A stretch of DNA of 13,420 nt from Parcubacteria group bacterium (lineage in GTDB: Bacteria > Patescibacteriota > Patescibacteriia > UBA2169): contig JACOVK010000084.1 of NCBI GenBank assembly GCA_016177305.1, positions 1-13,420 on the forward strand, in the 5' to 3' direction. The notes below the pieces were generated by a model. The model saw nothing but the letters and a program-made list of their open reading frames with translations. It ran no database searches and was not told where the DNA came from. This document shows positions 1 through 5,836 of the stretch, piece by piece (position 1 is the first letter of the stretch; each line of letters opens with the position of its first letter). Both the position numbers and the translations under genes were made by a program.

Positions 1-2
1 GC

Positions 3-347
3 CAGGAAGACGGCGAATCAATCATCCCGAAGTTTGTTGAGAAGATAGCCAACCTCCGCATCTTCGCTGATGATGAGGGGAAGATGAACCGGTCATTGCT
101 GGACGTTAAAGGCGAGGTACTGTTGATTTCTCAATTCACGCTTTACGGTGATTGCAAAAAAGGCCGTCGCCCGAGCTTCATCAAAGCCGCTGAACCGTCT
201 AAAGGAAGAGTGCTGTACGAAAAAGTCATTGACGCACTCGCGTCATACGGCGTCACCGTCAAAACCGGGGAGTTCGGCGGATACATGGATGTGGAAATTC
301 ACAATGACGGGCCAACCACCATCATCTTGGACTCGCGCGAGCTTTAA
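3..347 (+). CDS. dtd: D-aminoacyl-tRNA deacylase (Dtd), 5'-truncated by window edge
   Basis: Homodimeric cytoplasmic enzyme that hydrolyses the ester bond of D-aminoacyl-tRNAs (and Gly-tRNA-Ala), protecting translation from wrong-handed amino acids. The open frame enters from base 3 and yields 114 residues to TAA. The family is usually about 150 aa, so roughly 30 N-terminal residues lie outside. Both active-site signatures are visible: SQFTLYGD at fragment residues 43-50 (family SQFTLxA) and NDGPTT at 101-106, the Gly-cisPro motif that enforces chirality from the partner subunit. The internal ATG at 84 is not the start, because family-like sequence continues upstream of it. The promoter of the next unit lies over its last codons (327-332). 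Confidence 0.93.
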   Translation, partial: QEDGESIIPKFVEKIANLRIFADDEGKMNRSLLDVKGEVLLISQFTLYGDCKKGRRPSFIKAAEPSKGRVLYEKVIDALASYGVTVKTGEFGGYMDVEIHNDGPTTIILDSREL

Positions 348-356
348 TGCTATAAT
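327..356 (+). promoter_or_regulatory. Sigma70-type promoter upstream of the structured RNA
   Basis: A -35-like TTGGAC (327-332) lies 18 bases before a perfect -10 TATAAT (351-356), which is preceded by TGC as in an extended -10. The -35 match is weak (3 of 6). The predicted start is about 362-364, only a few bases before the long stem that begins at 367. The ten bases ATGCTATAAT also occur at the second promoter (749-758). Confidence 0.7.
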
Positions 357-362
357 ACATGC

Positions 363-468
363 GTATTGTGGCGGCGCATGTGTGGACGATTCACCCGGGT
401 ACGTCTAACCGAGTTACGTCTCGGTTAGACGGGGGGTCCCGCTGAATCGGGAGCACATGCGCTGCCAC
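363..468 (+). ncRNA. Predicted structured RNA (three-way junction) of unknown class
   Basis: Three helices can be drawn by eye. P1 pairs 367-382 with 454-469 (16 bp with one G-U, at 373/463). P2 is a perfect 11-bp hairpin, 403-413 with 420-430, with loop TTACGT. P3 pairs TCCCG (437-441) with CGGGA (448-452). The P3 loop carries TGAAT, complementary to ATTCA at 389-393 between P1 and P2, so a pseudoknot is possible. The segment starts where the upstream promoter should initiate and ends 21 bases before the ATG of a small membrane protein. It could be a riboregulator in the 5' leader, a separate small RNA, or a small mobile palindromic element. I recognise no known riboswitch or ribozyme core. 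The pairing is seen in the sequence; function is inferred. Confidence 0.6.
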
Positions 469-489
469 ACCTCTCGCTAAAAACATTTT

Positions 490-729
490 ATGGAAAGAAT
501 CCATTTCATAAAAGAAGCAAAACACTCCACGCACGCTTTGGCGTGGCAGCTGGTGGTGCAGGGCGTGGTCATGATTTTCTTGGGGCTCCTCATCGTGCTG
601 TACCCGCAGCTCCTCATCCTGTTTTTCGCGTTCGCGTTCAACCTCATGGGTTTGGGATCCATAGTAGCTGCCTACAAGATCCGGCGGTTCGCCAAAAAGT
701 TTGACCTGTTTTTTGACCTGTTCGGCTAG
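490..729 (+). CDS. Small two-helix membrane protein of unknown function
   Basis: Encodes 79 aa. The N-terminus is short and polar (MERIHFIKEAKHSTHAL). Two closely spaced hydrophobic stretches follow at about residues 19-40 and 42-62, with a proline near the turn (LYPQ). A basic tail (KIRRFAKKF) then predicts a cytoplasmic C-terminus. The pattern resembles the membrane hairpins of DUF308/HdeD-like small proteins, but I cannot assign a family. No Shine-Dalgarno sequence is visible before the ATG. The preceding 5' leader is the predicted structured RNA, so translation may depend on its folding. Codons favour G/C at position three, as in neighbouring genes, which supports real coding. A terminator-like hairpin lies 29 bases after the stop. 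Confidence 0.75.
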   Translation: MERIHFIKEAKHSTHALAWQLVVQGVVMIFLGLLIVLYPQLLILFFAFAFNLMGLGSIVAAYKIRRFAKKFDLFFDLFG

Positions 730-730
730 C

Positions 731-758
731 TTGATTGCCGGACAAGGTATGCTATAAT
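731..758 (+). promoter_or_regulatory. Promoter of the ABC transporter cassette
   Basis: TTGATT (731-736), 16 bases, then perfect TATAAT (753-758) preceded by TGC. The predicted transcription start is near 765, giving a leader of about 22 bases before the ATG at 787. The -10 box overlaps the left arm of the hairpin at 756-783. Confidence 0.7.
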
Positions 759-783
759 GACATCCCAAAAGATGTCGTTTTTT
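756..783 (+). terminator. Short rho-independent terminator-like hairpin overlapping the promoter
   Basis: GACATC (759-764), loop CCAAAA and GATGTC (771-776) form a 6-bp stem that can extend through a T-G and two A-T pairs (756-758 with 777-779). It is followed by six T (778-783). It could stop transcripts arriving from the small membrane protein gene. Transcripts from the local promoter should start near 765, lack the left arm and escape. Confidence 0.5.
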
Positions 784-786
784 AGT

Positions 787-1719
787 ATGATCCAGGTCCA
801 GAACTTAACCAAAACCTACGGCCCTACCCGCGCCCTGGATAACGTCAGTTTCCAGGTGCGCACCGGGGAAGTGCTGGGATTTTTGGGCCCGAACGGAGCC
901 GGCAAATCCACGGCCATGAAGATTATTACGGGCTTCATTGCGCCTACGGCTGGCACGGCAGTGGTGGACGGGTTGGATGTTTGCGACAGCTCGTTTGAGA
1001 TCAGGCAGCAACTCGGGTACTTGCCGGAAACCAATCCCCTGTACACGGACATGAAAGTGCACGAGTATTTGCGGTTCGTGGCCGCGGTACGGCACATTCC
1101 CGCATCCGAACGCGCCAACGCCATCAAGCGCATGGTTTCGGTGTGCGGCCTTGCAAGCGTGGCGGGGAAATCCATTGACGCGCTCTCCAAGGGGTTCCGC
1201 CAGCGCGTGGGATTGGCCCAGGCCATGATCCATAATCCGGATATCCTTATCCTTGATGAGCCGACCAGCGGGCTTGACCCGAACCAGATTGTTGAGATCC
1301 GGGACCTCATCCGGGAAATCGGCAAAGAAAAAACCGTTATCCTCTCCACGCACATCCTGCCCGAGGTGGCTGCCACGTGCTCGCGCGTGGTCATCATCAA
1401 TAATGGGAAAATCGTGGCCCAGGGCACCTCGGACGAGCTCACGGCCGGTACGAGCCGCGAGGTGGTGTACATCAAAGTCAAAGGGGACCGCGGCATCATC
1501 CGGCAGACCCTCTCCGAGTACCATACCGTGGGGTCGGTCAAGCAGTACGCGGGGGAGCGGGACGACGTCCACGCGTTTGCCGTTGAAATCAAAGAAGGGG
1601 ACGGCCGGGAGCTCATCTTCAAGGCTGCGGTGTCCAACCGGTGGACCCTGCTTGAGATGTACCGCAAGCAGGAAAATTTAGAGGACGTGTTCCGTAGGTT
1701 AACCACGAGTGAATCGTAG
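787..1719 (+). CDS. ABC transporter ATP-binding protein, GldA-like
   Basis: Cytoplasmic ATPase that powers the ABC-2 permease encoded next. The chosen start is ATG 787 (MIQVQNLTKTYG), the usual N-terminus of this family. The upstream in-frame ATG at 757 falls inside the -10 box and the ATG at 772 inside the terminator hairpin. The product is 310 aa. Visible motifs are Walker A GPNGAGKST (34-42), signature LSKGFRQR (133-140; LSKGxRQR is typical of the GldA/ABC-2 export branch instead of LSGGQ), Walker B ILILDE (153-158), D-loop SGLD (161-164) and H-loop His189. The last 80 or so residues form the C-terminal extension common in drug/gliding-type ATPases. There is no clear Shine-Dalgarno sequence. 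First gene of a four-gene cassette. The substrate cannot be deduced. Confidence 0.95.
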   Translation: MIQVQNLTKTYGPTRALDNVSFQVRTGEVLGFLGPNGAGKSTAMKIITGFIAPTAGTAVVDGLDVCDSSFEIRQQLGYLPETNPLYTDMKVHEYLRFVAAVRHIPASERANAIKRMVSVCGLASVAGKSIDALSKGFRQRVGLAQAMIHNPDILILDEPTSGLDPNQIVEIRDLIREIGKEKTVILSTHILPEVAATCSRVVIINNGKIVAQGTSDELTAGTSREVVYIKVKGDRGIIRQTLSEYHTVGSVKQYAGERDDVHAFAVEIKEGDGRELIFKAAVSNRWTLLEMYRKQENLEDVFRRLTTSES

Positions 1720-1729
1720 CGTCAGAGCC

Positions 1730-2473
1730 GTGAAATTAACAGTCATCAAATCAAGCATCGCCAACATCATGCCCCTATGCAAGCGGGAGTTTGTTGCGTA
1801 CTTCAATTCCCCGATCGCGTACGTGTTCGCGGCCGTGTTTTTGGTGGTGACGAACTGGCTTTTTTTCCAGCAGTTCTTCCTGGCAAACCAGGCCATGCTG
1901 CGGGACTGGTTCGGGCTTTTGCCGTGGATGTTCCTCTTGCTCGCGCCGGCCATTACCATGCGCAGCTGGGCCGAGGAGAAAAAGACCAACACCATTGAGT
2001 TCCTGCTCACCCTCCCCATCCGGGACTCCGAGGTGGTGGCCGCCAAATTCCTTTCCTCGTTTCTGTTTCTGGGGCTCATCCTTGCGCTCTCCCTCACCAT
2101 GCCCATAACCGTGGGCCGCTTGGGTGATCTGGATGCGGGCGTGGCGGCTGCCGGGTACGTTGGCGCGCTCCTCTTGGGGGGCATGTACCTCTCTATCGGG
2201 CTCTTGGTTTCATCGTTCACCCGCAACCAGATCGTGGCGTTTCTGGTAAGCCTTTCCGTGATGTTCAGCCTGTTCATCATCGGCTCCAACAACGTGCTCT
2301 CGTTTCTCTCGGGCCCCATTGCAAGCGTGCTGCAGTTTTTGTCCACGGCAACGCACTTCAATAGCGTAAGCCGGGGGATCTTTGATACGCGCGACATCAT
2401 CTACTACCTTTCGTTTACCGCTTTGTTCCTGTACTTGAACGTGCAGTCAATCAGCTCCAGGAACTGGCGATAG
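1730..2473 (+). CDS. ABC-2 type permease, GldF-like
   Basis: Integral membrane partner of the preceding ATPase. The hallmark KREFVAYFNSPIAYVF near the N-terminus is the amphipathic segment and first membrane helix of GldF-type permeases. The stretch RSWAEEKKTNTIEFLLTLPI after the second helix is the coupling region typical of ABC-2 proteins. About six hydrophobic segments are visible. The start is uncertain: GTG 1709 overlaps the ATPase stop by 11 bases, GTG 1730 is used here, and ATG 1769 (MPLCKREF) would also give a family-like N-terminus. From 1730 the product is 247 aa. The stop lies three bases before the next ATG, indicating one transcript with the downstream auxiliary genes. Confidence 0.92.
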   Translation: MKLTVIKSSIANIMPLCKREFVAYFNSPIAYVFAAVFLVVTNWLFFQQFFLANQAMLRDWFGLLPWMFLLLAPAITMRSWAEEKKTNTIEFLLTLPIRDSEVVAAKFLSSFLFLGLILALSLTMPITVGRLGDLDAGVAAAGYVGALLLGGMYLSIGLLVSSFTRNQIVAFLVSLSVMFSLFIIGSNNVLSFLSGPIASVLQFLSTATHFNSVSRGIFDTRDIIYYLSFTALFLYLNVQSISSRNWR

Positions 2474-2476
2474 GGT

Positions 2477-4093
2477 ATGCTTGGATCAAAAAAACAACTT
2501 AACCGCGCCAATGCCATCATTGCCATGCTCGTGGCGTCCGCACTGGTGCTCGTGCTCAATATTTTTTCGGCGCGGCTCTCTGCGCGCTGGGACGCAACCG
2601 AGAACAGCGATTACCGCATCTCAAGCGCGGCCCGCGGGATGCTTACGGACCTGGATGACGTGGTAAACGTCAAGGCGTACTTTACCGCGGAGCTGCCCGG
2701 GTACTTGCTGGTGCGGAACCAGGAAGTGCGGGACCTGCTCACGGAGTTTGAGGCGGCGTCCGGCGGCAACGTGCAGGTGGTGTTTTTGGACCCGAGCGTT
2801 GACCCGGACGTGGAACAAGAGGCAAAGGGCTTAGGAATCCCGACCTTGCAGTTCAACGTGGTGGAAAAAGACGCGTACCAGGTCACGAGCGGCTATTTGG
2901 GGCTTGCGGTATTCTACGGGGATAACCACGAAATCATCCCCCTCATCCAGGACGCTACTTCGCTTGAGTATGATCTGGCAGCCGCAATCAGCAAGGTGAC
3001 CCGCGAAAAGATTCCCGTGGTGGGCATTGCCAATTTTGCGGGCGCCGTTCCGGCAACCGACTACGTGCACATTCGGCAGGCTTTGGAAAACCAGTACACG
3101 GTGCGCGATCTCGCGCTCACCGATGGCAGGCTCATCCCGGATGACGTTGATACGCTCGTCCTGTTCGTCGGGGACACGGCCGCGCTCAACAAACGCGGCC
3201 AGTACCTGGTTGACCAGTTCTTGATGGCCGGAGGAAGCGTGCTCTCACTCGCCGAAGGCGTTGCCATCAACCGCAACGACCTTACCGCAGAAAAGGCGGA
3301 CTCAAAAATCGGGGAACTGCTCGCCCAGTGGGGCATCCGCTTGAACAAGAACCTGGTGCTGGATGTCTCAAACGAGCTTGCCGGATTCCGCACGGACCGG
3401 ACCCAGTTTTTTGCGCCCTACCCGTTGTGGGTCAAGGTGGGCGCACTCGGGTTTAATCCGGATTCGGGCATCGTGAACAAGCTTGAGTCTGCGGTGTTCT
3501 CCTGGGCTTCAAGCCTTGATGTTCTGGAAGAGAAGCTTACGGACAAGACCGTGCGCGTTGATCTGGCGCGCACCACGAACCAGGCATGGGCACAGGACGG
3601 GGACTGGCAGTTGAATCCCCAGCTGATTGCGGCTCCCTCGGAAGGCAGCCAGAAATCGTACGTGCTCGCAAGCATGCTCTCCGGTCATTTTGAGAGCTTT
3701 TTTACCAAAGACACCATTCCGGGCCGGATTATCCGCGATGGGGACGAGGAAACCGTTGAGCCGGTTTCAAAGGAAGACCAAGGCAAATTTTTAAGCGCGA
3801 CTGACCAGGGCCGCCTGCTGGTGGTCGGGGATACGGATTTTGCGCTGGACGCGAGCACGAGCCGGTTTGAGCAGAACAAGATATTTTTTGCGAACCTGGT
3901 GGATGCCCTGACCACGGATGATGCGCTCATCGCGATCCGCTCCAAGGCGGTCACGGACCGGCCCTTGCGCAGCCTCTCGGATTCCCAAAAGGCCTGGATT
4001 CGGTGGGGGAACATATTCGGAGTGCCGGTACTGTTTGCGCTCTACGGGTTGGCGCGTTTTGCCCGCCGCCGCAGCCGGCATGTATCACTATGA
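2477..4093 (+). CDS. GldG-like ABC transporter auxiliary protein (PF09822 family)
   Basis: A 538-aa membrane-anchored protein that accompanies GldA/GldF-type transporters. One N-terminal helix (about 12-31) is followed by SARWDATENSDYRISSAA, matching the family's typical RWDLTENxxYTLS stretch after the anchor. A large extracytoplasmic region (about 40-505) contains the ABC_transp_aux fold, and a C-terminal helix (about 510-528) ends in a basic tail (FARRRSR). The family is believed to form the extracytoplasmic part of the complex; its biochemical activity is unsettled. The ATG at 2477 follows the permease stop by three bases, with a weak AGGG before it. Its TGA overlaps the next gene's ATG (ATGA at 4090-4093). 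Confidence 0.92.
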   Translation: MLGSKKQLNRANAIIAMLVASALVLVLNIFSARLSARWDATENSDYRISSAARGMLTDLDDVVNVKAYFTAELPGYLLVRNQEVRDLLTEFEAASGGNVQVVFLDPSVDPDVEQEAKGLGIPTLQFNVVEKDAYQVTSGYLGLAVFYGDNHEIIPLIQDATSLEYDLAAAISKVTREKIPVVGIANFAGAVPATDYVHIRQALENQYTVRDLALTDGRLIPDDVDTLVLFVGDTAALNKRGQYLVDQFLMAGGSVLSLAEGVAINRNDLTAEKADSKIGELLAQWGIRLNKNLVLDVSNELAGFRTDRTQFFAPYPLWVKVGALGFNPDSGIVNKLESAVFSWASSLDVLEEKLTDKTVRVDLARTTNQAWAQDGDWQLNPQLIAAPSEGSQKSYVLASMLSGHFESFFTKDTIPGRIIRDGDEETVEPVSKEDQGKFLSATDQGRLLVVGDTDFALDASTSRFEQNKIFFANLVDALTTDDALIAIRSKAVTDRPLRSLSDSQKAWIRWGNIFGVPVLFALYGLARFARRRSRHVSL

Positions 4094-5025
4094 GCACACT
4101 GCCGCGTTTCAAGAACGTTTTTATCCTACTGGGCGCTCTGGGCTCACTCCTCGTGGCTCTGGGTGTGGTGCAGGCAATCCAGGGGAACAAGAATCAGCGG
4201 GATGTTGCAACATTTTTCCGCGTGGACGCAAGGGATCTGGACAAAATCCGCATCCTCGGGGTCAACGGCTTGTACGAGAATGTTTTGGAAAAGCGGGATG
4301 ATTATTGGGTGGTCGCGAACAAGGGCGCGTACCGCGTGAATCCGGAGTACATCGCGGACTTGCTCAAGATATTTGCGGACCTGCCCCGCGGGGAGCTCGC
4401 GAGCCGGAATCCCGCAACGCACGAGGAACTGCAGGTTGATGACTTGGGTGTCAAGATTCAGGCGTGGGAAGGGGATACCCAGGTTATAGACGCCATCATC
4501 GGCAAGGAGGGTCCGGGGCTGGTGAGCACGTACGTGCGCCACGCAAATTCGGACAACACCTACCTCGCGGCGCAAAACATTAGGCCCGTGTTCAACCGCA
4601 CGGATTGGCGGGACAAGCGCGTGTGGGTATTTGATCCGCTCAAGGTTACGTCCATTGATTGGCGCTATAATGAGGTTGAGATTTCATTGATCAAAACCGG
4701 GGACGGCTGGAAGCAGATAACGCCGTTTTCAAAAGATTCATCTGATGCGGTTATCGGGCCCGTGCTCGCAGAACTCGCGGATTTGTTTGCGGCTGATATA
4801 AAAGAAGACATCACTAAAGAAGATGCGGGCATCGCGGGCAAGCCCCAGAATATCCGCATTGAGCTGACTTTTGAAACCGGGGAAAAGGACGCTTTGATTG
4901 TGGGCGATAAACTGCCCGCGCCGAGCGAGGAATACTACATCAGCCGCGAGAATTCAAAACTGGTCTGGACCATTGATTCGTTCACCATTGAGGAAACCCT
5001 CAAAAAGGAGATCGGCGACTTCTAA
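4090..5025 (+). CDS. DUF4340 domain-containing membrane-anchored protein
   Basis: Encodes 311 aa from ATG 4090, which shares ATGA with the stop of the GldG-like gene, so the longer frame reaching back to 4003 is spurious. One N-terminal helix (about 10-28) anchors a long soluble domain. Repeating beta-rich segments are visible, such as DYWVVANKGAYRVNPEYIAD and the later GDGWKQITPF, as expected for DUF4340, where similar blocks recur. The family is commonly the last gene of GldA-F-G-type cassettes. The function is unknown; by position it is an extracytoplasmic partner of the transporter. The TAA stop sits in the A-tract that serves as the U-tract of the converging minus-strand terminator. Confidence 0.88.
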   Translation: MSTLPRFKNVFILLGALGSLLVALGVVQAIQGNKNQRDVATFFRVDARDLDKIRILGVNGLYENVLEKRDDYWVVANKGAYRVNPEYIADLLKIFADLPRGELASRNPATHEELQVDDLGVKIQAWEGDTQVIDAIIGKEGPGLVSTYVRHANSDNTYLAAQNIRPVFNRTDWRDKRVWVFDPLKVTSIDWRYNEVEISLIKTGDGWKQITPFSKDSSDAVIGPVLAELADLFAADIKEDITKEDAGIAGKPQNIRIELTFETGEKDALIVGDKLPAPSEEYYISRENSKLVWTIDSFTIEETLKKEIGDF

Positions 5026-5063
5026 AAAAAGAAGCCTCGGGCGCGGGGAGCGCGCGAGGCTTC
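5024..5063 (-). terminator. Rho-independent terminator of the minus-strand pair
   Basis: GAAGCCTCG (5031-5039) pairs with CGAGGCTTC (5055-5063). An inner GCGC/GCGC stem (5041-5044 with 5050-5053) extends it past one G-G mismatch. Read on the minus strand it is followed by seven T (bases 5030-5024). No T-run follows on the plus strand, so it is oriented for the minus-strand genes. A second GC hairpin (GGGGC 5069-5073 / GCCCC 5080-5084) lies between it and the stop codon. Confidence 0.85.
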
Positions 5064-5093
5064 GGTTCGGGGCTGTTGCGCCCCAAGGAGCGG

Positions 5094-5525
5094 TCAGGCC
5101 GGGACCGCCTGTTCGGTTTCCGCGAGGATCTGTTCCACCCGCGCGGCATACCCGTCCAGCTGGTGCTGGAGCTGGGGTAGGACCAACTGGAGAGAACTCG
5201 CGGCCTCTTTGAGCATGCGCTCAAAGAACTCCGCGTCGGTCGTGTCCGAAAGCCACTCATCCGGCGTCGCTGTCTCCTTAAGGTTCTCAAACACGAGGAA
5301 CCGCGGTATGCTGTGGCCGACCATCGGGAACGTGATCTCACACATCGCGCTCGGCTTCCCATAATAGTTGAAGCCTGTGCTGTACACCACCTCAACCATC
5401 ATTCCGAGGCGCTCTTCCAGGAACACCGCGAGACGGCTTGCCAGAAGCGCGGCAGATCCGTCCACGTCCCGAAGATGGCGGACCACAGGACCGTCGTACG
5501 AGGTTGAGCTTTCAATGCGGAACAT
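5094..5525 (-). CDS. Orphan soluble protein, unknown function (143 aa)
   Basis: I do not recognise this protein. The start is ATG at 5525, fixed by a strong GGAAGGAGGAGA Shine-Dalgarno sequence; the frame remains open further upstream, but that stretch overlaps the small gene before it. There is no signal peptide or clear membrane helix. The N-terminal two thirds look like a mixed alpha/beta domain (ALLASRLAVFLEERLGMMVEVVYSTGF, then a beta-like MCEITFPMV ... PRFLVFENL). The C-terminal third (about 98-140) is a charged, glutamine-rich helix (FFERMLKEAASSLQLVLPQL...) that could be a coiled coil or oligomerisation arm. It is transcribed against all surrounding genes, downstream of a 54-aa membrane peptide with a 17-base gap, and ends at a strong terminator. 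Confidence 0.8.
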   Translation of the reverse strand: MFRIESSTSYDGPVVRHLRDVDGSAALLASRLAVFLEERLGMMVEVVYSTGFNYYGKPSAMCEITFPMVGHSIPRFLVFENLKETATPDEWLSDTTDAEFFERMLKEAASSLQLVLPQLQHQLDGYAARVEQILAETEQAVPA

Positions 5526-5542
5526 ACTCTCCTCCTTCCGGG

Positions 5543-5707
5543 TCAGCAGGTGTGCAGCATAAGCGCGGCGAGGATCGCGAGCGCCATGGGGGCCGCAAAG
5601 AACATCTTGCAGCCGGTCCAGTGCTCCTTGAGCCAGCGCTCGGCGCGCTGTTCCGGGCTCGCCGAGTTGCGCCACGTGGGAAACGGTCTGATCGCGGTTT
5701 TGACCAC
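5543..5707 (-). CDS. Small C-tail-anchored membrane peptide, unknown function (54 aa)
   Basis: The start is GTG at 5707, chosen because AAGGAGG lies five bases upstream. A longer frame to 5773 exists, but it would begin within the promoter region. The peptide has a basic/aromatic soluble half (VKTAIRPFPTWRNSASPEQR) with WLKEHWTG following, then one hydrophobic helix of about 18 residues (MFFAAPMALAILAALML), ending HTC. This looks like a tail-anchored or single-pass small protein. The stop is 17 bases from the next ATG, so both genes should be on one mRNA. No family is recognised. Confidence rests on the excellent ribosome-binding site, the promoter and the adjacent gene. Confidence 0.68.
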   Translation of the reverse strand: MVKTAIRPFPTWRNSASPEQRAERWLKEHWTGCKMFFAAPMALAILAALMLHTC

Positions 5708-5763
5708 AGTGCCCTCCTTGTGGCAAAGGGTAGCTTGTTGTCTAAGTGCGGACTGCAAAGGTA

Positions 5764-5792
5764 CCTGTATCACAACGCCCGCGTTCTGTCAA
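5764..5792 (-). promoter_or_regulatory. Promoter of the minus-strand pair
   Basis: On the minus strand, a perfect TTGACA (5792-5787) lies 17 bases before TACAGG (5769-5764), which is preceded by TGA as an extended -10. The -10 is weak. It is divergent from the promoter at 5802-5830, with nine bases between the two -35 boxes. Confidence 0.55.
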
Positions 5793-5801
5793 CGCGTTCA
5801 T

Positions 5802-5830
5802 TTGACGGCTAAAAAGGCGGATGATATTAT
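5802..5830 (+). promoter_or_regulatory. Promoter of the Gmad2/cyclophilin operon, probably leaderless
   Basis: TTGACG (5802-5807), 17 bases, TATTAT (5825-5830), preceded by TGA. Only six bases separate the -10 box from the ATG at 5837, so transcription should begin on or next to the start codon. There is no room for a ribosome-binding site. Confidence 0.7.
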
Positions 5831-5836
5831 CAACCC

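Noticed and set aside
403..430. Integron attC-like site: GTCTAAC and GTTAGAC fit the R-box patterns RYYYAAC and GTTRRRY
   Set aside because: The palindrome is only 28 bp and perfect, without the inner L boxes, unpaired spacers or extrahelical bases needed in attC. No integrase is present and it sits inside a larger RNA fold.
363..468. Known ribozyme or riboswitch classes (hammerhead, twister, TPP, purine, fluoride, c-di-GMP) for the structured RNA
   Set aside because: The core signatures I know, such as CTGATGA with GAAA for hammerhead or CTGAGA for TPP, are absent. Checked only by eye.
367..469. 16-bp inverted repeat as terminal repeats of a miniature transposable element
   Set aside because: No flanking target duplication is visible and there is no second copy in the window. 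The repeat boundary coincides with a predicted transcription start, favouring an RNA. Still possible if copies occur elsewhere in the genome.
757..786. N-terminal extension of the ABC ATPase from ATG 757 or 772
   Set aside because: These ATGs lie in the -10 box and hairpin; the family-like N-terminus begins at 787.
805..1706. Long open frames on the minus strand opposite the ABC ATPase
   Set aside because: Shadows of a GC-rich real gene; no family-like sequence and no ribosome-binding site.
4003..4089. Upstream extension of the DUF4340 gene
   Set aside because: It would overlap the GldG-like gene by 91 bases; ATG 4090 gives an ATGA junction and a normal signal anchor.
5526..5726. N-terminal extension of the minus-strand 143-aa protein
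   Set aside because: It overlaps the 54-aa gene in another frame, and ATG 5525 has a near-perfect Shine-Dalgarno sequence.
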